Assembly (NCBI GenBank): GCA_028281165.1
Contig: JANQKI010000066.1
Span: forward strand, 1-34,871
Direction: 5' to 3'
DNA length: 34,871 nucleotides
From: Opitutaceae bacterium
GTDB lineage: Bacteria > Verrucomicrobiota > Verrucomicrobiia > Opitutales > Opitutaceae
In this document: positions 18,527 to 26,606 of the stretch, in pieces
Position numbering within the stretch: the stretch's first letter is position 1
Layout: the number at the start of each line of letters is the position of its first letter
The notes under the pieces: model-generated
The model's input: the letters and a program-made list of their open reading frames with translations, nothing else
Told to the model about the DNA's origin: nothing
Database searches by the model: none
Program-made: the position numbers and the translations under genes

Positions 18527-20119
18527 TTAGCCACGGGAGATCTGGTACTTGATCACGATTTTTTGAGCGAAGTAATTCAACAGAAGAGAAATGCAAAACA
18601 GGGCCAGCCCAACCATAAACAAAGCTCTGTAGTGTATGCTTCCCTTGTCCACTTCGCCAAGTTCCTGGGCGATGATTCCGGTCATCGTGTGGACAGGCTG
18701 GAAGAAAACGCCAACCCCATCGGAATAATCCGGAATCTGGATACGGTTTCCAGCGCAGAGCAAGACCACCATGGTCTCTCCGATCACTCTTCCCAGCCCT
18801 AGAAGAATCGCGGAAATTATTCCCGAAAGAGATATGGGAATAATGATTCGAACAATGGTCTGCAAGCGGGTTGCTCCCATTGCTAGCGAGGCTTCTTTGA
18901 AAGATTTTGGAACGTTGTTAATCGCGTCCTCAGCCAAAGTGAAAATGGTAGGAATCGCCATAAGGGCTAGCAAACAACCCGCAGTGAACGCGGTAAGCCT
19001 CTCATTTAGAGGAAAGAATTCCAGCCAGTTCAAAGCCTCGGATCGGGAGAGAACGCGAATCAGTTCTCCGAATACGGAAATCCCAAAGAAGCCGATAACC
19101 ACGGAAGGAATTGCCGAGATGAACTCGATGAATGGCTTGATGAAATTCTGTTCGAAGGGACTGGAAACCTGATTCACGTAAATAGCGGCGCCCACCCCCA
19201 AAGGAACGGCAATCAGTAGGGCTATGAAGGCTACCAGCAAGGATCCTGAAAAAAGAGGCCATATTCCATACCAATCCTGGATAGAGCTATTGGTCACCCA
19301 GTCCCTCCCGAAAATGAAGGAAGTGAACGATTTGAAAAAGCCGACCGGCCTCTCGCGATCCCACTCCTTAAGTTCAGCTTCGTATCCAGAAAGCTCATCG
19401 ACAAACATGGCGGCAAGCTCTTGGAAGCGAAGCAGCTTTTCATCGAGGTCTTCATAGCCAAGGGATGGAGTCTGTTGAACCAGGCGGCCAACACCTTCAG
19501 CAAGGGTCGTGTTCAGTTCGAAAAATTCGGCTTCACGCGACTTCACCAAGGAAAACATGCTCTCAAGGTTAACCGGGATTATTTCTACGTTCTCGGCTTC
19601 TTCAGTCTTGCCTGCCTTCAAAAGATTTTCCTTGTGCTCGATGAGATGAACCATCTCAAGATAGCTATCTCGCGAGGCGATAACGACTTCATTCGACTCA
19701 ATTACGTATTCTCTTAATGGATACCCTAGATCTTCGAAGTCGTAGAAGAAGTCCTCCGTTTCCCTCAAAACGGCTTTTATCTCTTTGAATTCCTTGCCTT
19801 CAGCGGCCAGCTTTTCGCTGTGTTCAGAACGAATGGCATTCAGGTATCGGTTAAGAGCGGAGAAAGCTTCCTGCTCTCTACTCATGATCTCCACGTACTC
19901 GAGCCCCGATTTTCGATAGAGCGAAAGACTTTCTCGATATTGTCCAAAAAAACCAATTCCCTCCTTGAAAAGAAACACCGTTATCAAGCCCAGCACCACC
20001 AGCGAGACCAGGGCATTGCCTCCAAAAAGCCCTTTTAGCGCGCTGTCCTTGGTTAAGCCCAAAAACGTCTTGCGTCGTGAACTTAAGTCGTAGCGATTTT
20101 CTATGTTGGCTGGCTCCAT
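18527..20119 (-). CDS. pstC: Phosphate ABC transporter permease PstC with ~200-residue periplasmic insertion
   Basis: The partner permease of PstA, 530 residues against roughly 300-330 for classical PstC. The first membrane segment is near residues 36-56 ([20 protein letters not shown]). A strongly charged, mostly helical segment from about 58 to 265 follows. The classical PstC core then resumes at [20 protein letters not shown] and [21 protein letters not shown]. The EAA loop is present as [21 protein letters not shown]. The extra region should face the periplasm and resembles a helical bundle or coiled coil. The rest of the protein has no anomaly. It starts 155 bp after the pstS stop, with an intrinsic terminator in between. 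Confidence 0.95.
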   Translation of the reverse strand: MEPANIENRYDLSSRRKTFLGLTKDSALKGLFGGNALVSLVVLGLITVFLFKEGIGFFGQYRESLSLYRKSGLEYVEIMSREQEAFSALNRYLNAIRSEHSEKLAAEGKEFKEIKAVLRETEDFFYDFEDLGYPLREYVIESNEVVIASRDSYLEMVHLIEHKENLLKAGKTEEAENVEIIPVNLESMFSLVKSREAEFFELNTTLAEGVGRLVQQTPSLGYEDLDEKLLRFQELAAMFVDELSGYEAELKEWDRERPVGFFKSFTSFIFGRDWVTNSSIQDWYGIWPLFSGSLLVAFIALLIAVPLGVGAAIYVNQVSSPFEQNFIKPFIEFISAIPSVVIGFFGISVFGELIRVLSRSEALNWLEFFPLNERLTAFTAGCLLALMAIPTIFTLAEDAINNVPKSFKEASLAMGATRLQTIVRIIIPISLSGIISAILLGLGRVIGETMVVLLCAGNRIQIPDYSDGVGVFFQPVHTMTGIIAQELGEVDKGSIHYRALFMVGLALFCISLLLNYFAQKIVIKYQISRG

Positions 20120-20218
20120 TAAAAACGGACGGGAGGAAAGTGTGCGATTTGACTATGAAGGGGTTACTCGAGGTTCAACATTTTTAACCTATCTTTAACA
20201 ATAGCGCCCCATTTAATG

Positions 20219-20248
20219 AAAAAGCGCTCCCATTGCCGATGAGAGCGC
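20219..20248 (-). terminator. Intrinsic terminator/attenuator between pstS and pstC
   Basis: Read on the minus strand, GCGCTCTCAT and ATGGGAGCGC (within 20224-20248) form a 10-bp stem with one mismatch around a five-base CGGCA loop. TTTTT (20219-20223) follows directly. It lies 26 bp after the pstS stop and 105 bp before the pstC start. Because pstCAB have no other obvious promoter, partial read-through is the likely outcome, giving more PstS than transporter. Confidence 0.8.
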
Positions 20249-20274
20249 CATGAAAATGGATTGCACGATTAAGC

Positions 20275-21120
20275 CTAGAGAACGGAAATAAAGTGGACCG
20301 ATTCCACAATTTTCTGTCCTTTAGGGCTGAGACAAAAATCGATGAACTCCTTGACGATAGGCCGGGCTTCCTTATTGCCGTCCAAATAGTAATACAGAGG
20401 TCGAGCAAACGGATAATCCGCTCTGTCCGGATCGACCCCATCCACTGGCAACGTCTTCACGCCGGGCGTCTCTAGATAAGCCAAGCCCACATAGCCAATG
20501 CCATTGCCGTTCTTCGCTACTTCGGAAGCGATCTGCTCATTGCCCGCCATTTTCTGCGAGGAGGCAGAGTAGTCGCGTTTCCTTAAGGCCATTTGCTGAA
20601 AGACAGCATAAGTGCCAGAAGACGTGTTGCGCGTATAGACGGAGATTTGCCCAGATCTGCCGTTGATGGAACTCCAATTCTCAACGTCGCCAGTAAAGAT
20701 CTTCTCTACCTCTCGTTTGGAAATCTCATCCAAAGGATTGCTGTTATTAGAAATAATGGCAATCCCGTCCTTAGCAACGGTCACCGACTCCATCTTAACC
20801 CCTTTGAGCAAGCCTCTGGAAATTTCAGTAGACTTCGCCTCGCGGCTAGACATTCCGATATCCGAAGTGCCATCGATGACCGCCGCGATACCTGTGGAAG
20901 ACCCTTCGGCCGCGATCTCGAAAATGACTTCGAGGCCTTCCTTCTTCTTGATAGCTTTGAATTCTTCAGCCAACTGAGGCACCATTTTGGCCCCAAGCGT
21001 GTCCGAGCCTTTGATCACAATCTTCTCGACAGCGAAGATCGAGGCCCCCACAGCCATGGAGAACAAAAAGGCGAAAGAAAGGCGAAAGATTCGCCGAAAA
21101 CTTAAGTAGTTCATTGTCAT
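20275..21120 (-). CDS. pstS: Periplasmic phosphate-binding protein PstS
   Basis: The substrate-binding protein of the Pst importer, 281 residues with a signal peptide ([19 protein letters not shown], cleaved near residue 30). Phosphate contacts are recognisable: [45 protein letters not shown], and [17 protein letters not shown], with the Ser/Thr/Arg residues that hydrogen-bond phosphate. Length is typical of the short bacterial PstS subfamily. A second in-frame ATG two codons later (21114) is equally acceptable as a start. It follows the porin by 62 bp on the same strand and is separated from pstC by an intrinsic terminator. Confidence 0.97.
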   Translation of the reverse strand: MTMNYLSFRRIFRLSFAFLFSMAVGASIFAVEKIVIKGSDTLGAKMVPQLAEEFKAIKKKEGLEVIFEIAAEGSSTGIAAVIDGTSDIGMSSREAKSTEISRGLLKGVKMESVTVAKDGIAIISNNSNPLDEISKREVEKIFTGDVENWSSINGRSGQISVYTRNTSSGTYAVFQQMALRKRDYSASSQKMAGNEQIASEVAKNGNGIGYVGLAYLETPGVKTLPVDGVDPDRADYPFARPLYYYLDGNKEARPIVKEFIDFCLSPKGQKIVESVHFISVL

Positions 21121-21182
21121 TGAGATATAATAGTGTTTTATTGAGATTTAGAAATTCGTTGTATCGCTTTTATCGTTACATC

Positions 21183-22496
21183 CTAGAACTTTACGTTGCC
21201 GTCAACTTGTAGCACTTGGACATCGCCCGCATCAGCCACAGGACTAGAATAGTCGGAGTCGATCGTGTCGCTCTTCATGTAGGTAAGACCAGTGGTGAAG
21301 AAGTCGGTGACACCATAGGCGGCGCTCAATACGAATCCATGCTGATTGGTGTGATTCTTTGCGAAATCCGAATCAGACAGGTTAGGAGTGATAGACGCTC
21401 CCTCAATATAGCGATACTCAAGCCCGTATTGCCAGGCTCCCGCTTTCTTAGCTGAACCTACCTGATAGCCGAGATTGAAGAACATATCTTGATCGTCGGA
21501 ACCGGGACCGCCGTAGAAGGGTGAATTAATGTCCGCAACAGCCTTATCCGCCTCTAGATTCTTGCCTAACGTACCAAAGATTTTCTGCTTTTGGCCCCCA
21601 GCCGAAAATGAATATTCGAAAGGCAGCGCGATCACAAAGAAATCGTGAAACGACTTAATCGCATTCTCTCCTTTGAAAGTCGCGCTTTCCGAATTTTCAG
21701 ACGAACCACCAGAGGTCCCCATCACCATAGGAGCGATCACCATGCCCTCGCCATCAGTCCAATTGGCCTGGGCGACGAGCAAATAATCATCTTCCGAACT
21801 AGGACTTCTCGACTCCCTCTCCTCGTCAATAATGTATTGCCCAGAAGTGAAGGTCCAGTTTCCGGCGCGGAAAGATTCAGACAAGCCTTCCGGATTTATA
21901 TCGCTGTCCCAAAAGGCCTTGCTGATATAAAAAGGCTGCTTGTGCTTGCCCAAGTAGAAATCGCCTACTTCGTTTTGGTAACGCAAATAAGCCAGACCAA
22001 GATAAAGCTCGTCGCCTGATTTATCGAAAAAGCCGCCATAATTCACATTGGTAGAATCATTACTAGGAGATGTTTCCAGGCGAGCTCCCATACTAAAACC
22101 GCTTTCGGCAAACGTCATATCCGCTCCAAATCGAGCGCGGTAACGCCAACGTGAACGGTCATTGCCATCGCCCGAAAGCTTTTCGGCATTTTCATATTGA
22201 TAGCGGAAACGAGCATCTCCGTAGAGCTTCAGGCCGCTCAGCTTGCTGGGCATCGGCATGGAACCGCTTCGGAACTCGTGGACTGCCTCCTCCACAATGG
22301 CCGCTTGCTCATATTGAGATACAACAGCCACTTCTTGCCGAACTTCCGAAGCTTCTTCCTCCGAAAGGATGCCCTTTCGCACCAAAACACGCAAAAGGAT
22401 ATCAGTAGAGCTATCAGACTGGCTTTGAGACATGGAAAATGGAGCGCCTATCAGCGCCCCAAATAGGAATGCGTACGCTAAAAAACGTATATTCAT
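21183..22496 (-). CDS. Outer-membrane porin, probably for phosphate or other anions
   Basis: A 437-residue beta-barrel protein. A signal peptide (MNIRFLAYAFLFGALIGAPF) is followed by a helical coiled-coil-like segment (LVRKGILSEEEASEVRQEV, about 37-56) that may anchor or trimerise the protein. From residue ~88 alternating amphipathic strands dominate (LKLYGDARFRYQYEN, FYLGKHKQPFYISKAFW, GFVLSAAYGVTDFFTTGLTY), and the chain ends in aromatic VDGNVKF as outer-membrane proteins do. It resembles the broad 'putative porin' and OprP/OprO groups. A role in phosphate entry is inferred from its position as first gene before pstS and behind a Pho-box-like array; the ligand is not proven. Confidence 0.88.
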   Translation of the reverse strand: MNIRFLAYAFLFGALIGAPFSMSQSQSDSSTDILLRVLVRKGILSEEEASEVRQEVAVVSQYEQAAIVEEAVHEFRSGSMPMPSKLSGLKLYGDARFRYQYENAEKLSGDGNDRSRWRYRARFGADMTFAESGFSMGARLETSPSNDSTNVNYGGFFDKSGDELYLGLAYLRYQNEVGDFYLGKHKQPFYISKAFWDSDINPEGLSESFRAGNWTFTSGQYIIDEERESRSPSSEDDYLLVAQANWTDGEGMVIAPMVMGTSGGSSENSESATFKGENAIKSFHDFFVIALPFEYSFSAGGQKQKIFGTLGKNLEADKAVADINSPFYGGPGSDDQDMFFNLGYQVGSAKKAGAWQYGLEYRYIEGASITPNLSDSDFAKNHTNQHGFVLSAAYGVTDFFTTGLTYMKSDTIDSDYSSPVADAGDVQVLQVDGNVKF

Positions 22497-22527
22497 TTTA
22501 ACTTTGTGATTACAGGATTACGAGGGA

Positions 22528-22550
22528 GTGACGGCACGAAATGTCGTCAC
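22528..22550 (-). promoter_or_regulatory. Inverted repeat in the porin leader
   Basis: GTGACG at one end and CGTCAC at the other bracket a 23-bp palindrome. The stem is nine pairs counting one G-T pair, with a five-base loop. It lies 32 bp before the porin start, between the Pho-box-like array and the gene. It could be an mRNA hairpin in the leader or a regulator site; there is no T-run, so it is not a typical terminator. Confidence 0.45.
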
Positions 22551-22611
22551 AAATGGGCAAGTGAGCCGAATATTACGAAGAGGCGAGAGCAATATGAACC
22601 ACAGCGCATAA

Positions 22612-22649
22612 GTTACTTCGCCGTAACATTAATGTAACCTCTTTGTAAC
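22612..22649 (-). promoter_or_regulatory. Pho-box-like array of 11-bp repeats
   Basis: Three GTAAC words start at 22623, 22634 and 22645, exactly 11 bp apart, with a fourth related GTTAC at 22612. On the gene strand they read (T/G)GTTAC at 11-bp steps. PhoB/PhoP-type regulators bind direct repeats with 11-bp period (E. coli half-site CTGTCAT plus four bases), and TGTTACA resembles TGTCATA. The array lies about 127 bp before the porin ATG and just behind the stop of the TPR gene. It is the best candidate for phosphate control of the porin-pst cluster. Confidence 0.6.
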
Positions 22650-22685
22650 AAAAGGTCTGGAGACGTAGTTTCTCGCGTGAGAACG

Positions 22686-24002
22686 TTACAGTCCTCTCAA
22701 CAATGAAGCCACCTCCGCATCGTTCGGGACAGAACTCAGATAGGCTTCAAGCAGCTTTCTCCCTTCCCCTTCATTTCGCTGAAAAAGATAGAGTCCAAGG
22801 CCCTTCATAGCGCGAAGGCTGTCGCTATCCTCACGCAAAGCGGCCCTGAACGCCTCTTCTGCTTTCTCTGGATCGCCAACTCTTAAGAGCATTTTCCCCA
22901 ACTCCAAGAAAAGATCCGAGCGATAGGAGGACTCTTTCAATCCGTTTTCCAATTCCTTAATCGCTTCCTTGTATTCAAAAAGGTCTACATGAATTCTAGC
23001 GGCCTCTAGATAGGTTTGGTCATCCCTAGGGTCGATTTCGCGAGCTCTTCGGAAAAAGGCAGACGCAAGATCAAAGGAACCGGAACTCTTCGCTACTTCC
23101 GCCAACATAAAACTGGCTTCGAAATCTTCGGGATCGATTTCCAAAGCTCTTTGCAGCAGATCCAAAGCAACCAATGGTTCGTCGTTTAGCAGACTTATCT
23201 TAGCGTACTGACGCAGTTTGTAAGTGTCATAACAATACGAACGCAGGGGCAGGAGACGAGGATCGATGATTTCCGATTCGACTTCAACATGATCGAAATT
23301 CCAAAGAGCCTCCTTGTATCCTACACTATCGCCAATATTCAGATAAGCTTCGGCAAGCAGTTCGTAAGCCTCTTTGATCCCTCGATCTTGCTCTAAGGCG
23401 GAAGCCAGATCGGGAATCGCATCCTCAAAGCGTTCCTCTCGAACCGCGATTTCACCCTTAAGTAGAAGAAAGAGCGGATCCTTGGCGAACTCAGGTGTAT
23501 TCAAAGTTTCCTTAGCTCTATCGAAATCTTGATCTTTCGCGTAAGCTTGAGCCAGACGATAGCGTGTGAGGCGAGCTTCTGGTTCCAGTTTAATTGTCGC
23601 CTCGAAATGCTTGATGACACTTTCTTGCTCCGAATAGTCGCTTTTGACAACGCCGAGCAAATAAGGCCAGCGTGGTTCAAAGGGATGAGCTAAACGCAAA
23701 GCTTGATAGGCATGATAAGCCTCGTCCACGAATCCATTCGCATGATACAAATAAGCAAGCCGCTCCAAAGCCTCTTCACGTCCATCCTGATCCAAAAGAT
23801 CGCTATAGTAACCCTTTAGCTCGGAGCGAAAAGCCTCCGGCCATCCACCGATTGCAGGAACGCTGGGAATGCCATGCAAAATCAAAGCCTCGCTCTCATA
23901 CTCTCTTTGATCGGAAATGAAATCCAGCCCCACCATCAAAGCGATGAGCAAAAACAGGGAAAAGATGAGAGGATAAGCCTGTCTAGGCAGAAGGGTTTTC
24001 AT
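22686..24002 (-). CDS. Membrane-anchored or secreted TPR protein
   Basis: A 438-residue protein with an N-terminal hydrophobic segment (AYPLIFSLFLLIALMVGLDF, about 9-28) acting as signal or anchor. It is followed almost entirely by tetratricopeptide repeats. Clear repeats include LYHANGFVDEAYHAYQALRLAHPFEP, with later units around ALDLLQRALEIDPEDFEASF, DLASAFFRRAREIDPRDDQ and DPEKAEEAFRAALREDSDSL. TPR proteins of this type scaffold other proteins at the membrane; no enzyme domain is fused. It ends 37 bp before the Pho-box-like array on the same strand, so it is probably outside the phosphate regulon. The function is unknown. Confidence 0.85.
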   Translation of the reverse strand: MKTLLPRQAYPLIFSLFLLIALMVGLDFISDQREYESEALILHGIPSVPAIGGWPEAFRSELKGYYSDLLDQDGREEALERLAYLYHANGFVDEAYHAYQALRLAHPFEPRWPYLLGVVKSDYSEQESVIKHFEATIKLEPEARLTRYRLAQAYAKDQDFDRAKETLNTPEFAKDPLFLLLKGEIAVREERFEDAIPDLASALEQDRGIKEAYELLAEAYLNIGDSVGYKEALWNFDHVEVESEIIDPRLLPLRSYCYDTYKLRQYAKISLLNDEPLVALDLLQRALEIDPEDFEASFMLAEVAKSSGSFDLASAFFRRAREIDPRDDQTYLEAARIHVDLFEYKEAIKELENGLKESSYRSDLFLELGKMLLRVGDPEKAEEAFRAALREDSDSLRAMKGLGLYLFQRNEGEGRKLLEAYLSSVPNDAEVASLLRGL

Positions 24003-24087
24003 GGGACATACGAATCAAGCCAGACATAAAGTCATTCTTAAAGTAGACGTATTCATTGTTTAATCGACCATAGAAAAATGAAAAGGA

Positions 24088-24255
24088 TCCTAGTGTCCTG
24101 TTAGCTAAGTTCTTTTCAGAACTGCAACTGAGCAAACGCGTCCAGAGGCCGCGTTCCACCTCTCGATTATCAAGAAAATGGTGGCGCGCGGCCTCTGGAC
24201 GCGCGTTTTCGGACATCTGAATATTGATACGAACTTAGCTAACAGAACACTAGGA
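24088..24255. mobile_element. MITE-like element with 24-bp terminal inverted repeats
   Basis: The ends 24089-24112 and 24231-24254 are inverted copies that match at 23 of 24 positions. Each outer end carries CCTAG/CTAGG, so a CTAG target duplication is possible but cannot be distinguished from the repeat itself. The ~168-bp element contains no ORF. Its centre is a second near-perfect palindrome, listed separately. This looks like a small non-autonomous transposable element; no matching transposase is in the window. Confidence 0.6.
24134..24208. repeat. Palindromic repeat, copy 1, nested in the MITE-like element
   Basis: CGCGTCCAGAGGCCGCG (24137-24153) is exactly complementary to CGCGGCCTCTGGACGCG (24187-24203), 17 of 17. 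Flanking CCACC and GGTGG extend the pairing towards the loop. The arms share ends with the repeat at 31165-31232 but have a different core and the opposite arm order. Confidence 0.7.
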
Positions 24256-24484
24256 GCGAGAAGATAATAAACCAAGCATTGGAACTGAATCTATAAAAGT
24301 ATTTGTATCCATATTTAGGATTTATCGAGATTTTCAACTTAAGTGGAACAAGGTATCGATCAGAATAAAGATGGTCACGCGTGATTCGCGCTAGAAGACC
24401 CTATCAGAATCGCAATTTCGATATTTCAGTTTTTCCTCGACAAGCTGAAATCTATGGCATTCCAACCAATGCCTAGAGAGACCT

Positions 24485-25315
24485 ATGAAGTGGATATTTG
24501 CTTTCAATGAAGATTCGCCGAACTTCGCGAATTACATCAACCAGCTGAAGGTTGCTCTTGTATCCATTACTGAGAAACATGGCCTGACGCCTATTCTACT
24601 CTACGATGGCAAGCGCAGCGAATCCATCGCCCATCTTGAAGCGTTGGGAGCGGAGGTGATCTACCTGCGTTCCACTTTCAAAGACGATATTGTAAGAGAA
24701 ACTAAAGACTCTGAAATCCCCAGCGCTGCCGCCATAGGCTGTGGAGCGTTCCTACGCTGCGAGATACCACGACTCAGTACCGAGCTCGGCTGGCAGGACG
24801 AGCATGTGTTGTACACGGACTGCGACATTATGTTCATGCCGAGCTTTCGAGCCGATGACCTTCCCCTTCCCGACCGGTTCATCTCGGTTGCCCCCGAAGG
24901 CCATATTGACGACCCCGACAACTTCAATTCGGGCGTAATGGTTATGCACCTGCCGTCTTTGCGAGAAATTGACGAAGACTTCCGAAAAGCGGTAAAGGCT
25001 GATTTGCCGCAAAGCACCAAAGCCGACTGGGATCAGTTCACCTACAAGAAATACTTCGCTTCCACCAAAAACTACCTGGACCCCATTTATAACTGGAAAC
25101 CTTACTGGGGAGAAAACCGTAACGCCAAGATTATCCACTTTCATGGACCCAAACCATGGATACGTCTTGAAATTTCAAATGGCTGGGCTCCTCAAATCAT
25201 GAGAGATTTAGCTACCGGAACCTTCTTCGAGCTTTGCGAGAAATGGGACACTCTGCTTGATGAAGCGAACAGGAAACTGGATACGGTTAAACGGAAAGCG
25301 GAAAACTCCGACTGA
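24485..25315 (+). CDS. Glycosyltransferase family 8-like protein
   Basis: A 276-residue soluble protein with the layout of GT8 retaining glycosyltransferases. The metal-binding DxD motif is VLYTDCDIMFM (Asp112, Asp114), FNSGVMVMHL follows near residue 147, and KIIHFHGPKPW near residue 218 matches the family's H-x-G-x-x-K-P-W motif. It would transfer a sugar from a nucleotide donor to an unknown acceptor. It is isolated: the flanks are repeat elements on both sides, and no polysaccharide locus is present. That setting is compatible with acquisition or rearrangement, but there is no direct proof. The ATG at 24485 follows a purine-rich GAGAGAC, supporting this start. Confidence 0.85.
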   Translation: MKWIFAFNEDSPNFANYINQLKVALVSITEKHGLTPILLYDGKRSESIAHLEALGAEVIYLRSTFKDDIVRETKDSEIPSAAAIGCGAFLRCEIPRLSTELGWQDEHVLYTDCDIMFMPSFRADDLPLPDRFISVAPEGHIDDPDNFNSGVMVMHLPSLREIDEDFRKAVKADLPQSTKADWDQFTYKKYFASTKNYLDPIYNWKPYWGENRNAKIIHFHGPKPWIRLEISNGWAPQIMRDLATGTFFELCEKWDTLLDEANRKLDTVKRKAENSD

Positions 25316-25330
25316 CTCTCTAATAAGCCC

Positions 25331-25437
25331 TGTAGGAGCGGCTTTCTTTAGTCCTCCCACCTGTTTGGCGAAGGATGGAAGGCCGCGATAAAAGCTTTAG
25401 ATGCAAAAAACATCGCGGGATAAACCCGCCTCCTGCA
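25331..25437. repeat. REP/BIME-like palindromic element
   Basis: TGTAGGAG (25331-25338) and CTCCTGCA (25430-25437) are inverted copies with one mismatch. Inside are GGAGCGGCTTT with GGCCGCGATAAAAGC, and a perfect GCGGG-ATAAA-CCCGC hairpin (25415-25429). The GTAGGAGCGGC style is that of REP sequences found between genes in many bacteria. It lies between two convergent genes (GT8 and the sugar-binding protein), where it may also protect or terminate transcripts. Confidence 0.55.
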
Positions 25438-25498
25438 CGCAGCATCAACTATCGATTTGCTTATGTTAAAAAGTCTCAGGATTGAATGAGAATCTCGC

Positions 25499-26491
25499 TC
25501 ACTTAAGATATTCATCGATCGGCGGATTAACTGCCTCAGCGACCTCATCGCTATCGATGTTCGCCTGAGTGATCAGCATCACTCCCGTATCTACAACAGT
25601 TGAAGTACTCTGGCCTTCGACGTAGTCGACAAGCGTCGTCACGCCCAAATAGCCGATTCTGAAAGGATTTGAAACAACCAAACCTTGTATATCGCCGGAT
25701 TTAAGGGCTTCAAGAGACTGTTCGTTTGCGTCATACCCTACCAAATACACCTGCTTGGCATAATCGAATGCTCGCAAGGCCTTCAACATCGCAGCAGTCC
25801 CATTCTCGTGCGAAGCGAAAACGGCGTTCACGCGATCTCCATAGCGGCTCAACAAGTACTCGCATACCGAATACGCAGCCCGAGGATCGGAACCGGAATG
25901 CTGATCTATCGATATCAGACGAACGGAAGGGTGGCGATTTTTGATACGCTCGATAAAGCCTGCTTCGCGAGCCTCTCCATTCATGTCGCCCGACTGATAT
26001 CGCAACAGTATCACGTTGCCCTCGCCTTCCATCAGTTGAGCGATGCGATCAGCCGCTAAAGCCCCGCCCCTAAAATTATCGGTAGTCACATAAGTCACCG
26101 GAATATCCGCATCAAAGGCTGAATCGATCACGATCTTCGGCAAGTTTGAAACGGGATCTCGATAAGCGGACCGACCAATGTCTTCGTCTCCCAAGGAAGC
26201 GACTACAATTCCACTTAGACGCTGCCCTGTGAATGTATCCACAATCTGGATTTGTTCACTACGAGTCTGATCCACCAGATTCGCCTTCCACAGAACTTCT
26301 ACATCATACCCGCCGCGAGCTAGTTCCCGTTTCGCCTTCATCGCCCCCGCGTGAATCAAAGGCCAAGTCGCTTCAGTCATGCCCTTCGGAATAATCGCGA
26401 TGTTAAGCTTCGATCGATTTTGAGCCAAAGACGCTGTTCCGGAAACGAGGAAAACCGAAACCAGCAAGGCGGCAAAACGAGGCGATTTCAT
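25499..26491 (-). CDS. Periplasmic sugar-binding protein (RbsB-like, type 1 fold)
   Basis: A 330-residue substrate-binding protein with a signal peptide (FAALLVSVFLVSGTASLAQ). The mature part begins KLNIAIIPKGMTEATWPLIHAGAMKAKREL, as in ribose/galactose binding proteins. AAYSVCEYLLSRYGDRVNAVFASHENGTAAMLKALRAF and VYLVGYDANEQSLEALKSGDIQGLVVSNPFRIG complete the Peripla_BP_4 pattern. It should deliver a monosaccharide to an ABC importer or to a sensor kinase. No permease or ATPase gene lies beside it, so it is an orphan here. The KDG-kinase-like gene is 115 bp upstream on the same strand, suggesting a linked sugar-acid pathway, by inference. Confidence 0.9.
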   Translation of the reverse strand: MKSPRFAALLVSVFLVSGTASLAQNRSKLNIAIIPKGMTEATWPLIHAGAMKAKRELARGGYDVEVLWKANLVDQTRSEQIQIVDTFTGQRLSGIVVASLGDEDIGRSAYRDPVSNLPKIVIDSAFDADIPVTYVTTDNFRGGALAADRIAQLMEGEGNVILLRYQSGDMNGEAREAGFIERIKNRHPSVRLISIDQHSGSDPRAAYSVCEYLLSRYGDRVNAVFASHENGTAAMLKALRAFDYAKQVYLVGYDANEQSLEALKSGDIQGLVVSNPFRIGYLGVTTLVDYVEGQSTSTVVDTGVMLITQANIDSDEVAEAVNPPIDEYLK

Positions 26492-26606
26492 ATTCGAGAA
26501 GAACCGACGAAAGTGTAAATACCTGCGTTCAATTCATATAGGGTCAAGGGCAAAGCCCCCATGGGCCCCACAATAGGGGAATGCCTGTCTCCGAAGGCAA
26601 AAGTGG

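Larger units (their letters stand above)
24003..24484. other. 482-bp intergenic region with palindromic element
   Basis: This gap separates the divergent TPR and GT8 genes. It holds the MITE-like element at 24088-24255. The remaining ~230 bp before the GT8 gene is AT-rich, with no ORF of note and no recognisable RNA gene. A purine-rich AGAGAGAC lies a few bases before the GT8 start. Confidence 0.7.

Noticed and set aside
18519-18596. Longer N-terminus for PstA
   Set aside because: It would overlap pstC by 70 bp. The ATG at 18518, 8 bp after the pstC stop, is the more natural start.
24256-24484. AT-rich stretch considered for a small RNA or tRNA
   Set aside because: No cloverleaf, T-arm consensus, or terminator hairpin was found.
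25331-25437. Considered as a CRISPR-like repeat
   Set aside because: There are only two inverted arms, no regular direct repeats or spacers, and no cas genes.
26530-26600. GC-rich hairpins and a TTGACC sequence before the sugar-binding protein, considered as terminator plus promoter
   Set aside because: The stems are short and overlap in several ways, no T-run follows, and no -10 lies at a proper distance from TTGACC.
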